From JBEKIK01 sp963845975 (lineage in GTDB: Bacteria > Planctomycetota > Planctomycetia > Pirellulales > Thermoguttaceae): a stretch of DNA of 64,000 nt. The stretch covers positions 186,001 through 250,000 of the forward strand of contig CAWJUD010000002.1 in the NCBI GenBank assembly GCA_963845975.1. The letters run 5' to 3'. A model generated the notes under the pieces. The model was given only the letters and a program-made list of their open reading frames with translations. It made no database searches and had not been told where the DNA came from. Position numbers and translations under genes: made by a program. Position 1 is the first letter of the stretch. Each line of letters opens with the position of its first letter. Shown piece after piece: positions 1 to 7,772 of the stretch.

Positions 1-462
1 TTGTATGGACCATTGTTGGATGTTCTTCCAGAAATCGATGACCTTTTATCCGTAAATATCAACACAGCTATTGAAATTACAGAGGAGAGTCAAGATCGTC
101 AGCACTCCGACTATCCGATGCTCGCACTTCAACAACTGGTTCGGAACGCGATTATGCATCGCAATTACGAATCCTCTAATGCACCGGTGCGAATTTACTG
201 GTTTTGCGATCGGATCGAAATTCAAAATCCCGGCGGGCCTTTCGGTCAAGTAACCAAAGAGAATTTTGGGCAACCCGGAATTACAGATTATCGTAATCCT
301 CACTTAGCTGAAGCTATGAAGAACATGGGGTACGTTCAAAGATTTGGTTTTGGGATTGAAAGTGCCCGAAAGGCTCTGAAGGAAAACGGAAATCCCAAAT
401 TGACGTTCGAAATCCCGGATGAAGCCAATTATGTGCTTTTTATCGTAAGGAGCAGGAAATGA
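1..462 (+). CDS. C-terminal part of an ATP-binding protein (AlbA_2/RecG-like, HATPase_c_4 type)
   Basis: The reading frame is open from base 1, so this is probably the C-terminal part of a longer gene whose start lies outside the window; the TTG at base 1 is unlikely to be the true start. Residues 42-56 (ALQQLVRNAIMHRNY) match the 'ALREALVNALIHRDY' N-box typical of GHKL ATPase domains at the C-terminus of Schlafen AlbA_2 proteins. It is followed by a G-box-like IEIQNPGG near residue 72 and RFGFGIESA near residue 114. In this family the missing N-terminal half normally carries the AlbA_2 nucleic-acid-binding domain; that half is inferred, not seen. The stop overlaps the next start (ATGA at 459-462), so translation with the ParA-like gene is probably coupled. 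The segment is AT-rich compared with genes after 2078. Confidence 0.7.
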   Translation: MYGPLLDVLPEIDDLLSVNINTAIEITEESQDRQHSDYPMLALQQLVRNAIMHRNYESSNAPVRIYWFCDRIEIQNPGGPFGQVTKENFGQPGITDYRNPHLAEAMKNMGYVQRFGFGIESARKALKENGNPKLTFEIPDEANYVLFIVRSRK

Positions 463-1511
463 AAATTATAGTTAAGAATGTAAAAGTTATTGCTTTTTTT
501 AATAACAAAGGCGGTGTCGGTAAAACTACATTAGTTTACCATCTTGCATGGATGTATGCTAATCGAGGCAAACGGGTATTAGCCGTGGACCTCGATCCCC
601 AGGCGAACCTTACAGCGGCATTTTTGGATGAGGATCACTTGGAGTCTCTCTGGCCAGATGAAGATACGCATAAAACAATATATGGAGCCGTCCAGCCATT
701 ACAAAAAGTTGGAGATGTTAATCAACCATATTTGAAATTAATAGAAGATCGTTTGGCCTTGATCCCTGGCGATATGGCATTAACCAATTTTGAAGACGCA
801 TTGTCCGATGCTTGGCCACAATGTTTAGCCGAAGATAATTATCGAGCTTTTTTAATCACATCGGCTTTTTGGCGTGTAATGCAAAAAGGGGCAGTAAGTC
901 ATAATGCAGATATAATCCTTATAGACTTGGGACCAAATCTTGGAGCAACAAACAGGGCAGCATTGATCGCCTCGGATTTTATCGTTATCCCACTAGCACC
1001 TGATCTTTTTTCTCTTCAAGGCCTGCGAAACTTAGGTCCTATGCTATCTAAATGGCGCGGAGATTGGAATAGGCGTCTAACTTTGAACCCAGACGCTAAA
1101 TTACCACTGCCATCGGGAAATATAAGACCAATTGGATATATTGTTTTACAACATGCCATACGCGAAGATCGTACGGTTAAGTCCTATGAAAAATGGATCG
1201 CCAGAATTCCATCAGCCTACAGCAACTACGTCCTGGAAAATTCGGAAATAAATATTACATCGGTGACATCCGATCCAAACTGTCTAGCTCTATTGAAACA
1301 TTATCGAAGCCTGATGCCCATGGCCCATGAAGCGCGAAAACCAATTTTCTTTCTTAAGCCCGCCGATGGTGCTCTCGGTGCACATGCCTCTGCCGTAAAA
1401 AATGTCTATAAAGACTTTGAGAGTCTAGCTATAAATATTGCCGAACGGACTGAAATAGCATGGGAATATCACCCCGTCCAAAGAAATTTTCCTACTCTTA
1501 AAGATAATTAA
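459..1511 (+). CDS. ParA/Soj-like P-loop ATPase (MinD/ParA superfamily)
   Basis: 350 residues. A deviant Walker A motif KGGVGKTT is at residues 17-24, an A'-type AVDLDPQANLT near 43-53, and a Walker B-like ILIDLGPN near 154-161. These define a ParA-type dimerising ATPase, a family that positions plasmids, chromosomes or protein complexes on DNA. No ParB, CBP-domain partner or parS cluster is visible downstream. The partner is instead the HATPase/AlbA-type gene upstream, whose stop overlaps this start by 4 nt. The protein is longer than a minimal ParA (about 250-270 aa), with an extra C-terminal 80-100 residues of unknown role. Codons are AT-rich compared with genes after 2078, which suggests acquired DNA. 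It could be an accessory or defence ATPase rather than a true partition protein; the context favours the accessory role but does not prove it. Confidence 0.8.
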   Translation: MKIIVKNVKVIAFFNNKGGVGKTTLVYHLAWMYANRGKRVLAVDLDPQANLTAAFLDEDHLESLWPDEDTHKTIYGAVQPLQKVGDVNQPYLKLIEDRLALIPGDMALTNFEDALSDAWPQCLAEDNYRAFLITSAFWRVMQKGAVSHNADIILIDLGPNLGATNRAALIASDFIVIPLAPDLFSLQGLRNLGPMLSKWRGDWNRRLTLNPDAKLPLPSGNIRPIGYIVLQHAIREDRTVKSYEKWIARIPSAYSNYVLENSEINITSVTSDPNCLALLKHYRSLMPMAHEARKPIFFLKPADGALGAHASAVKNVYKDFESLAINIAERTEIAWEYHPVQRNFPTLKDN

Positions 1512-1537
1512 ACATACACATCTCTTGAGATATTTAG

Positions 1538-2026
1538 ATGCCCCAATCCGTTTATTTATTCAAAGTCGCTCTTTCCGGTAGAAAAAGTATTTGGCGAAAG
1601 ATCGCCATTAAAGCCAACCAGACGCTCGACGATTTTCACGAAACCATCTACGATGCTTTCGATCGCGATGATAAGCATCTCTATTCTTTCTTCTTCCCCA
1701 AAAAAAGCGGCAAGATGAATCTACGGAAAATCTATAATGAAAGTGTTGAATATACCAGCCCACATATGTTTGAATGTGACGGAGAATTTGGTGAGGAAGG
1801 CCAGCTAAATGCGGCCGAGACCAAAATCAACGCCCTGAAGTGTAAAAAAGGGCAAGTGTTTTATTACCTTTTCGACTTTGGCGACGAATGGTGGCATGAA
1901 ATCACGGTCGAGGAGACCGAAGCCAAAGCAGAAAAAGGAAAATATCCCCGCGTTATGGAACAAAAAGGCAACTCGCCGCCACAATATATTTATGATGACG
2001 AAGATGAAGAATACGATGATCAGTGA
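1538..2026 (+). CDS. Plasmid pRiA4b ORF-3 family protein
   Basis: 162 residues beginning VYLFKVALSGRKSIWRKI, followed by a TLDDFHETIYDAFDRDDKHLYSFFF stretch split by short gaps and a later FYYLFDFGDEWWHEITVE segment; these are the hallmarks of the pRiA4b ORF-3-like family. The C-terminus is an acidic D/E run. Family members are common on plasmids, IS1096-type elements and islands, and have no settled biochemical function. It lies 26 bp after the ParA-like gene on the same strand and shares its low-GC composition, so it probably belongs to the same acquired segment. No clear terminator separates it from the next gene at 2078, but the base composition changes sharply there. Confidence 0.8.
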   Translation: MPQSVYLFKVALSGRKSIWRKIAIKANQTLDDFHETIYDAFDRDDKHLYSFFFPKKSGKMNLRKIYNESVEYTSPHMFECDGEFGEEGQLNAAETKINALKCKKGQVFYYLFDFGDEWWHEITVEETEAKAEKGKYPRVMEQKGNSPPQYIYDDEDEEYDDQ

Positions 2027-2077
2027 AGAATAAATTTATATTTCGCCTCAATAAACATGATTAGGATACCTTGAGCC

Positions 2078-2989
2078 ATGATCAATATTTCCCCCGGTAA
2101 AACTCGCATCGGCTGGATCGGCACCGGCGTGATGGGCGCAAGCATGTGCGGGCATTTGATGCGCGCGGGCTTCGCCGCCACGGTCTTTAACCGCACCAAG
2201 GCCAAGGCGGAAAAGCTTTTATCATTCGGGGCCGCTTGGGCCCAAAGTCCCCGGGCAGTGGCCGAGGCCTCGGACGTTATTTTTACCATCGTCGGATATC
2301 CGAGCGACGTGCGCAGTGTAATCCTTGGTGAAGATGGCGTGCTTTCCGGCTGCAACAGCGGAAAGATCATTGTCGACATGACCACAAGCCAACCGTCGCT
2401 GGCTATCGAAATCGCCCACGCGGCGGCAAATATCGGCGTGCATGCCGTCGATGCCCCGGTCACCGGCGGCGACGTCGGCGCGCGCGAGGCGAAACTGTCG
2501 ATCATGATCGGCGGCGAAAAAGAAGCGGTCGAAGCTCTGACTCCTTGTTGGGAGGCGCTAGGGAAAACTTTCATCTATCATGGCGGGCCGGGCGCCGGAC
2601 AACATGCCAAACTGGCGAACCAAATTCTAGTGGCCGCGAACATGATCGGCATCTGCGAAGGCCTCCTCTACGCCTACAAGGCCGGACTGGATTTGGACAA
2701 AGTAATGCAATCTGTTTCTTCGGGCGCGGCAAGCAGTTGGGCGCTTTCAAACCTCGCCCCGCGCGTCATCGCCAATAACTTCGCGCCGGGGTTCTTCGTC
2801 GAGCATTTTATCAAAGACATGGGCATCATCCTCGACGAATCCCGCCGCATGGAACTTTGCCTGCCCGGCCTGGCACTGGTCCATCAGTTGTATGTTTCAC
2901 TTAAAGCCAACGGCCACGGCCGCGACGGCACCCAGGCGCTACATCTTGCCCTGGCGGCAATGTCGAACATCGATTGGGTGCATCGCTGA
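2078..2989 (+). CDS. NAD(P)-dependent beta-hydroxyacid dehydrogenase (3-hydroxyisobutyrate dehydrogenase/GarR-like)
   Basis: 303 residues, the usual length for this family. The N-terminus has the Rossmann dinucleotide motif GWIGTGVMGASMCGHL (residues 12-27). The substrate-binding signature DAPVTGGDVGAREAKLS is in the middle, and the catalytic lysine region GQHAKLANQILVA follows. Members oxidise 3-hydroxyisobutyrate, tartronate semialdehyde, 6-phosphogluconate-like or succinic-semialdehyde-type substrates in the cytoplasm; the exact substrate cannot be read from the sequence. Its GC-rich codons contrast with the three genes before it, so the boundary of the acquired segment lies near 2030-2080. 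It converges on the minus-strand gene ending at 3006. Confidence 0.88.
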   Translation: MINISPGKTRIGWIGTGVMGASMCGHLMRAGFAATVFNRTKAKAEKLLSFGAAWAQSPRAVAEASDVIFTIVGYPSDVRSVILGEDGVLSGCNSGKIIVDMTTSQPSLAIEIAHAAANIGVHAVDAPVTGGDVGAREAKLSIMIGGEKEAVEALTPCWEALGKTFIYHGGPGAGQHAKLANQILVAANMIGICEGLLYAYKAGLDLDKVMQSVSSGAASSWALSNLAPRVIANNFAPGFFVEHFIKDMGIILDESRRMELCLPGLALVHQLYVSLKANGHGRDGTQALHLALAAMSNIDWVHR

Positions 2990-3005
2990 ACGTCGGGATC
3001 AGCAT

Positions 3006-4871
3006 TTAATCAACTTTGACGACCGCGACTTCCCGCCGGTCGTCTTTATCCACGCAATAAGCGACCCACAGTTTCCCGTCTTTCGCATAGCCTGCCGAGG
3101 GGAATCGCGGGTTCCCCTTGGCAACGATGGTTTTGGATTTGTTCCAAGCGTTCTTTTTTTCATCCCAGCGCGATTGCTTGAGTGTCCATTGGTTCTTTGC
3201 GTTGGATTCCGCCCATACCAGTGTCACGCCGCCCTTGGAACTTGCCGCCAGGCAAGGCGTGCAGATGTTGCTCTGCAGGCCGGTCGCATTCGTGCCCACT
3301 CCCGGTTGTTCCTCTTTCTCAAGATCCTCGACGCTGGCGGCGACCATTTTCATGGAGCCGCTTGTTTTTCGATTCATTACAGCGCTTTCCCATGCGCACC
3401 AGATCCGCCCGCCAGGCCCTACCGCGATAGTCGGGCGCGTGTCGACGTTCGCGCCGCTGACTACCCTTGCCCGCTCAAGCTTCGGCCCCGGCTCCACCTT
3501 GCGCAGGAAGATGCTCGGCTCGCTGGGCACCCCGGAATAGGCGGGAGTCGATAACTGACGGTGGAAGTCCCACGACCAACCGATAACCACGGCATCTCCA
3601 ATCGCCGCTATCACCGGGTCGGTATGGTCTTCGAATTCGGAGATATCTTCCGGGCTGACATGAATCTCATTAGACCAGTGATTCTTCTCCAGGTATCGCA
3701 CGTAGACCTCTTTGTCTCGCGAGATATTGTGTATCCTTTCCCACTGATAGTAGGTCGCCCAGATCCGGCCTTGTGCATCGACGGCCATGCGAGCGTGCAT
3801 GACGCCATCCGCCGGATGCGAATGCGTGATTTGGGTTGGTCCGCTTATGGAAGCTGATTCCGAAGCGCAGGTCACAAAAATATTGTATTGCTGACCGCCG
3901 GCATTGCTGGTCCAACTCACCCAAGGTCGATTCTTTTGGTCCACAATCACCATGGCATCGAATTCATCGGCCCCGGTGGTGCCCAAATGCCGGTCGGGCA
4001 GCCATTTTTCACCGTCATAAATCCGCAGATAGACTTGCTGCAAGTGATTGGAGTTGGATGTAAACGCCACATACATCCGCCCGTCATCCCCGCATGCCAG
4101 AGAGGGAAAACGGTCGCTCTGCCGGGTTTTATCGCTCTCGCCGGACCTTTTCAAGGTTGCCGGCATGTAAAAGATCCCTTCCCGCTCAACGGTCTTGACG
4201 GGCGAACGCTCCGGCAGCATGGCTTCCAGCAGGCGGTTCAGCTCCGGCCAGTTGACCATGTTTTTTCGATATATGACCTTTCCATCGCTGTCGGCCAACA
4301 TGATAAACGTCCACCCGTCCTTGTTGTATTTTTTCTCGAATTCGCGGATCGGATCCAATAATTGCACGAATGGCAGCCGGTAGTGCTTCTGAAATTCCCA
4401 TGCCGGCAACTCGTTGTCGTACGATACGCTGCGAATCACATGCAATCCCCGCGCACGGTATTTCTCCTCCACTTGCCGGAGCGGTTCGCTGTCGCTCTGG
4501 CAGCCGCCGCACCAGCAAGCGCCCGTCATGAATAATACGGGCGAGCCCCGATAGTCGCCGGAATGCACTTCGCGTCCGTAAGCGTCGGCCAGCTTAAATT
4601 CCAGCGGCGGCGCGGTTTTACTGTCGGAAGACGGGGGCACATATTTTCCCTGTTCATCGATAATGCACACTCCGCTCTCGGGATCGCAAATTATATCGGT
4701 TTGATCCGAGTTTTTTTCGCCGGACTGCCCGGCAGATTTGTGTTGGTTGCTCGACGACTTCTTGGCATTTGGAACATTCAAAGGTTCCGACGCCGACACA
4801 GATGGTATGAGCATGTAAGATAAACATACAATGCCGAGTATATGCCATAGCTTCAAGAATGTTCTGCGCAT
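3006..4871 (-). CDS. Secreted thioredoxin-fold/beta-propeller fusion protein
   Basis: 621 residues. Residues 1-27 form a Sec signal peptide (basic start, hydrophobic core, SVSAS before the mature part). A TlpA/peroxiredoxin-like thioredoxin fold occupies roughly 90-215: PLEFKLADAYGREVHSGDY, then PVLFMTGACWCGGCQSDSEP with Cys residues in a CWCGGC arrangement, then WTFIMLADSDGKVIYRKN. From about residue 225 to the end there are repeated 'GRMYVAFTSN', 'RPWVSWTSN', 'GRIWATYYQW' and 'GRIWCAWESA' strands, which suggests a sialidase/YncE-like propeller. It is therefore an extracytoplasmic protein, possibly a redox sensor or substrate-binding propeller; its substrate is unknown. It is last in the minus-strand run from 9654. 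The thioredoxin part is well supported, the propeller type less so. Confidence 0.75.
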   Translation of the reverse strand: MRRTFLKLWHILGIVCLSYMLIPSVSASEPLNVPNAKKSSSNQHKSAGQSGEKNSDQTDIICDPESGVCIIDEQGKYVPPSSDSKTAPPLEFKLADAYGREVHSGDYRGSPVLFMTGACWCGGCQSDSEPLRQVEEKYRARGLHVIRSVSYDNELPAWEFQKHYRLPFVQLLDPIREFEKKYNKDGWTFIMLADSDGKVIYRKNMVNWPELNRLLEAMLPERSPVKTVEREGIFYMPATLKRSGESDKTRQSDRFPSLACGDDGRMYVAFTSNSNHLQQVYLRIYDGEKWLPDRHLGTTGADEFDAMVIVDQKNRPWVSWTSNAGGQQYNIFVTCASESASISGPTQITHSHPADGVMHARMAVDAQGRIWATYYQWERIHNISRDKEVYVRYLEKNHWSNEIHVSPEDISEFEDHTDPVIAAIGDAVVIGWSWDFHRQLSTPAYSGVPSEPSIFLRKVEPGPKLERARVVSGANVDTRPTIAVGPGGRIWCAWESAVMNRKTSGSMKMVAASVEDLEKEEQPGVGTNATGLQSNICTPCLAASSKGGVTLVWAESNAKNQWTLKQSRWDEKKNAWNKSKTIVAKGNPRFPSAGYAKDGKLWVAYCVDKDDRREVAVVKVD

Positions 4872-4937
4872 GATTATCTCTTCTTAATGTCTTTCTGCTG
4901 ATTTGATTGTTTTGAATTTTGGTTTATTCGGTTAAAA

Positions 4938-6212
4938 TTATTGCAACGGGTGTCGAATCGCGGAATCCAAAACCGGATCGCGGCCCGCCAGATAATCTTC
5001 AAGCGAACGCTGTACAAAGATGTCCGGGTCAAGCGACGGCGGATCGCCATTGCGCACCAGGTAGAAGTGCTTTGTCGAGTATTGCACTTTAAGCTTTGAG
5101 TTCGGCAACTCAAAGGATTTAAACTGCCCATAAGCGTTGGGTTTGTTGCCGGTAGGTTCGCCGATAAGTATGGCGTGAAGATCATTACGTAAATATATGG
5201 CCGCGAACATCGCGGATGAGAACGTGCGCCCGCCTATGAGCGTGTAAAGATGTCCTTTTGCACTTAGCGCGGGCCGCGCCTTCAAACCGTCTATGAGAGG
5301 TTTCACGATGCTTGAAGTGCCCCCGACGTTAAATCGCAGGTCAACAATGACTCTGTCGACCGCGCGTGAATCTGCAAAGGCCAATAGTTTGTTCACGAAA
5401 TCTGCGAAGGGGTTGCCCGGCTCATCCAAGCATTTGCTGTATTGAATGTAGAGCGTATGCGTGTCAGGCAGGTATTCATACCAGTAGAAAGCTTTCGGTT
5501 GTTTCCGGCAAAACTCGGTTGGAATACGAAAGGCCTGCTGAGCGGTCACCCACTTGGCGTCGGTTTCAACAAACTCCGCAGGCGCGACTTCAAACGTGAA
5601 TTCCTTGCCGTCCGCTTTTGCGCATGTCAATTGCAGGCGACCGGCGGCATCGGCGATTTTTTCCTGCCGCATCAATTCCTCGAACATCATGTATCTGGGA
5701 CTCTGGATGTGCAGCCAGGCATTATTTTCGTGGGAAATGTAAGGAGCCACGGCCGCTTCGACCCCCTTAGGCGTCATTGAACCAATCCGCACCACGCGGC
5801 CGCCCAGCGCCTCCCGATATTCCGGCGCCGCAGCGATAACCGCCAGTACATCGGAAAACCACTGCATCCGGATGGGATAAACATGCAGTGCATTCGATGC
5901 GCTTCCCAAGGGGATTTGCACAAAAGTATGCGCCACACCCAAACCGGCTACAATTCGCGTCAACTGGAGGATGATCTCTGAATCGGAGAACTGCGGAACT
6001 TCACGCTTTAGTTTCGCAACTTTGCGATCAAACTCGTTTTTTGGAATGAGCCTGTAGAATTCTTTGTGTCTGGCGGGAAGTTCCTTGGCAAAATAATCGA
6101 TGTCTTCCTGCCAGAGCCTTGACCGATCTGTCGAGTCATTTGCAGCCGGAGCCGCAGGCGAATGACATACAGCGAAAAGCGTAATGATTGCAAACAATAT
6201 TGCTGTTTTCAT
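4938..6212 (-). CDS. S41-family peptidase-like protein, secreted
   Basis: 424 residues with an N-terminal signal peptide (hydrophobic core about residues 4-18, cleavage after PAAPA). The C-terminal half has the S41 tail-specific-protease core: VIVDLRFNVGGTSS (about 285-298) and GGRTFSSAMFAAIYLRN, where the serine after F corresponds to the nucleophile, followed by LIGEPTGNKPNAYG. No PDZ domain is evident between the N-terminal helical region and the core, so it is closer to the short, PDZ-less S41 proteins than to CtpA. The lysine of the Ser/Lys dyad is not obvious at the usual place; GNKPNAYG is the best candidate. The gene lies 17 bp after the next S41 gene on the minus strand, so the two are probably co-transcribed. 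Confidence 0.78.
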   Translation of the reverse strand: MKTAILFAIITLFAVCHSPAAPAANDSTDRSRLWQEDIDYFAKELPARHKEFYRLIPKNEFDRKVAKLKREVPQFSDSEIILQLTRIVAGLGVAHTFVQIPLGSASNALHVYPIRMQWFSDVLAVIAAAPEYREALGGRVVRIGSMTPKGVEAAVAPYISHENNAWLHIQSPRYMMFEELMRQEKIADAAGRLQLTCAKADGKEFTFEVAPAEFVETDAKWVTAQQAFRIPTEFCRKQPKAFYWYEYLPDTHTLYIQYSKCLDEPGNPFADFVNKLLAFADSRAVDRVIVDLRFNVGGTSSIVKPLIDGLKARPALSAKGHLYTLIGGRTFSSAMFAAIYLRNDLHAILIGEPTGNKPNAYGQFKSFELPNSKLKVQYSTKHFYLVRNGDPPSLDPDIFVQRSLEDYLAGRDPVLDSAIRHPLQ

Positions 6213-6229
6213 GTCTCTTCAAACACCGA

Positions 6230-7672
6230 TCAGTACATAGATTTTGCTTTGCTCAATGCCTGAACCGCGCGGTCGATGACCGAATCGGTTTCATCGATCA
6301 CGTCCTTCACGGTCGGTTCGGCATGGATTTGGGGCCTGTTTCCATTGACTTCAATAATGCGCCCATCGATGTCGGCGACATACGAGTTCGATATGCGAAC
6401 AACCAGCCCGCATGGCAATACCGCACAGACGTTGTGGCCGGGCAGGTCGCCATGTGTGGTTGTTCCCACAGCGATTACGCAGCCCGTGCCGTGCATTCGA
6501 CAGGCAAACAAATCGGAGGCGCTCCCGGTGATCTCGTTGGTCAATAGTGCAACCGGTTTGGTATATTGCCAGTCGCCGCAAGGCGAAATTTCATATTCAC
6601 GTCGTGCAAAGTTTTGATGTCCGGGTCCATTCTTCCGGAAAGAAATTTCAACCTTCGTCTTAGCAGTGATCAATCGCCCTATAATTCGAGTTTGTGACGC
6701 GCCGGAACCTCCGGGATTGTCCCGAACGTCGATGATAAGTCCGGGCGAGTCCTTCAGATTCTCCAACGCTTGGTCAAACTCGTCGGCGATTTCCTCGCGT
6801 CCCTCGAATGAAACGATGCGAATGTAACCGTATCCCGTGGGATGCGTCCCGCTCCAAACGAACTTGCCCTTTTCCACGGGGAATTTAATCGCGCGGTATT
6901 GCACGGACTGTTGCCCAAACATCGTAGCGGTTCGCTGAAGCTCAGCCTCAACCGCGGCCCCATCGCCCGATGGAAGAAACGTCACCTTGACCTTGCTGCC
7001 TTTCTCGCCATCCAGAAGGCGTTGGTGCGCAATTGTCAGAAAGTGGCGCTCCGATGAAGACGGCCGCATTAGACCGCGAAGTTGCTCGATCTTTTCCTCA
7101 ACGCTCAGATTGTCGATTCGAGTGATTATGGCTCCGGGACGAAGCCCCTTGGCATATGCCTCTGAACCCGTCCCGACGTAAGTCACGATGGCCTTGCCTT
7201 CAATTTGGCATATACATGCATTCGGGCTGTATCTGGGCAAATCTATTTTATAATTGTATGTGTAAGAGTGAAAATCCTTCAACTCGTTCACCAGATCAAA
7301 GAGGACGCGATAGTAGTCATCACTGTTCGTCGCGGCCTTGACTTTGAGTTGATAGCGTATCTTGGCTTTTTGCCAATCGATTTTCTTGAGGTCGAAGAAT
7401 GAATAGTGCTTATCGATTGCCTTCCAGAGAATATCAAAATTCTCCCGCCGCTCCGCTTCCGACAATTCCTTCTTGAGAATGGGCAAATCACCAAATGTTC
7501 TCATGTCTCTCTCGTCTGCCACAAAGCCCTTTCCGATGCGCTCTAGAATCTTCCATTTCCCTTCCCCATTGCTTTGCGCCGATGGCCGGTCGTCGCCATG
7601 GCAAGGCACTACCAATGCGATCGAGGCGCTTAAGAGCAGGACGGTCAGAATCATTTGCAGCCGCTTATGCAT
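6230..7672 (-). CDS. S41-family C-terminal processing peptidase-like protein with PDZ-like domain
   Basis: 480 residues from the ATG at 7672; an in-frame TTG 15 bp further upstream is less likely. The N-terminus MHKRLQMILTVLLLSASIALV is a signal or anchor segment that resembles the membrane anchor of the neighbouring HEAT-repeat protein. A PDZ-like region, GSEAYAKGLRPGAIITRIDN, lies near residues 170-190. The S41 core follows: GLIIDVRDNPGGSGASQTR near 310 and LLTNEITGSASDLFACRM, in which Ser of GSASD is the probable nucleophile, then TTTHGDLPGHNV. The family cleaves periplasmic or secreted proteins. It is the third gene of a minus-strand run behind the PadR regulator. The signature lysine is replaced by the THGDL context, so activity is uncertain. 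Confidence 0.8.
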   Translation of the reverse strand: MHKRLQMILTVLLLSASIALVVPCHGDDRPSAQSNGEGKWKILERIGKGFVADERDMRTFGDLPILKKELSEAERRENFDILWKAIDKHYSFFDLKKIDWQKAKIRYQLKVKAATNSDDYYRVLFDLVNELKDFHSYTYNYKIDLPRYSPNACICQIEGKAIVTYVGTGSEAYAKGLRPGAIITRIDNLSVEEKIEQLRGLMRPSSSERHFLTIAHQRLLDGEKGSKVKVTFLPSGDGAAVEAELQRTATMFGQQSVQYRAIKFPVEKGKFVWSGTHPTGYGYIRIVSFEGREEIADEFDQALENLKDSPGLIIDVRDNPGGSGASQTRIIGRLITAKTKVEISFRKNGPGHQNFARREYEISPCGDWQYTKPVALLTNEITGSASDLFACRMHGTGCVIAVGTTTHGDLPGHNVCAVLPCGLVVRISNSYVADIDGRIIEVNGNRPQIHAEPTVKDVIDETDSVIDRAVQALSKAKSMY

Positions 7673-7772
7673 TGTCCGATTTCTCAAAGATTACTGATGA
7701 AGACCATTGCCATAGCCATTGCTAATATGCACTTCATAACAAAAATCTTTCGAAAATATGAGATATGAAACT

